From positions 1-5,601 of the forward strand of contig CAUJIL010000253.1 of assembly GCA_963204845.1 (NCBI GenBank): DNA of 5,601 nt. The letters are read 5' to 3'. Made by a program: the position numbers and the translations under genes. The notes under the pieces were generated by a model. The model was not told the DNA's origin. It searched no databases and was given only the letters and a program-made list of their open reading frames with translations. Origin of the DNA: Pseudomonadota bacterium (GTDB lineage: Bacteria > Pseudomonadota > Gammaproteobacteria > Pseudomonadales > UBA5518). Below are positions 5,455-5,601 of the stretch, in pieces. Positions within the stretch are counted from its first letter, which is position 1, and each line of letters begins with the position of its first letter.

Positions 5455-5601
5455 ATGATCGCTCGACAATCACACCCAGGCCGTGCACGGCGGCCATTGG
5501 CGCTGGCGGTAGCCGGAGCCACCGCGTTCGTTTTCGGCGCTCCCCTGGTCGCTGCGCAGGCGGCCCTCGAGGAAGTCATAGTCACCGCCCAGAAGCGCGA
5601 G
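5455..5601 (+). CDS. TonB-dependent outer-membrane receptor, N-terminus (3' truncated by window)
   Basis: The first 49 codons are present, open to the window edge. A basic N-region (RQSHPGRARR) and a hydrophobic core (about residues 14-32) form a Sec signal peptide, with likely cleavage after VAAQA at residue 36. Immediately after is LEEVIVTAQKRE (38-49), the typical start of the mature plug domain with a TonB-box-like EEVIVTAQ. This type is abundant in Gram-negatives that take up complex hydrophobic or oligomeric substrates. The protein would import a ligand across the outer membrane using TonB-ExbBD energy. The ATG at 5455 has AGGAGG 8 bases upstream. It is 214 bases downstream of the dehydrogenase and co-oriented, with its own candidate promoter. 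It could supply the substrate of the upstream enzymes, but the visible 49 residues say nothing of the ligand. Confidence 0.88.
   Translation, partial: MIARQSHPGRARRPLALAVAGATAFVFGAPLVAAQAALEEVIVTAQKRE

Overview
The window looks like chromosomal DNA from a high-GC Gram-negative bacterium, most likely a proteobacterium. The evidence is strong GC bias at third codon positions, clear AGGAGG-type ribosome-binding sites, an E. coli-like glyoxalase I, and the start of a TonB-dependent outer-membrane receptor with the EEVIVTAQKRE signature common in marine and soil Gammaproteobacteria and sphingomonads. The species cannot be named from the sequence alone.

Left part (1-871): the last 45 codons of a PiT-family phosphate permease (+) converge on a short glyoxalase I gene (gloA-like, -, 157-597). 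A 274-base divergent gap (598-871) follows. It holds a cluster of short palindromes with a period of about 32 bases (625-754), then a perfect TTGACA hexamer that may drive the next gene. This is the apparent border between housekeeping genes and a catabolic or accessory block.

Middle and right part (872-5601), all on the + strand: a cytochrome P450 resembling the CYP125/CYP142 group (872-2098); a split transketolase with an N-terminal TPP-binding subunit (2302-3177) and a C-terminal subunit (3179-4144) one base apart; a zinc-dependent medium-chain alcohol dehydrogenase (4188-5240); and, after a 214-base gap with its own candidate regulatory elements, the first 49 codons of a TonB-dependent receptor (5455-5601, cut by the window edge).

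The most interesting reading concerns the three-gene run of transketolase N-half, transketolase C-half and zinc alcohol dehydrogenase. This is the same family composition and order as desA-desB-desC of Clostridium scindens. There DesAB is the steroid-17,20-desmolase that removes the two-carbon ketol side chain of glucocorticoids, and DesC is a 20alpha-hydroxysteroid dehydrogenase. Here the set sits beside a steroid/isoprenoid-type P450 and an outer-membrane receptor. The C-terminal subunit keeps the TPP-activating glutamate but appears to have lost residues that ordinary transketolases use for hydroxylated sugar-phosphate acceptors. My working hypothesis is an aerobic Gram-negative ketol side-chain cleavage module acting on steroids or a similar hydrophobic ketol. 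This is inferred from family membership and gene order. A sugar or polyol pathway using a split transketolase (AptAB-like, SqwGH-like, AHBA-type) remains a real alternative.
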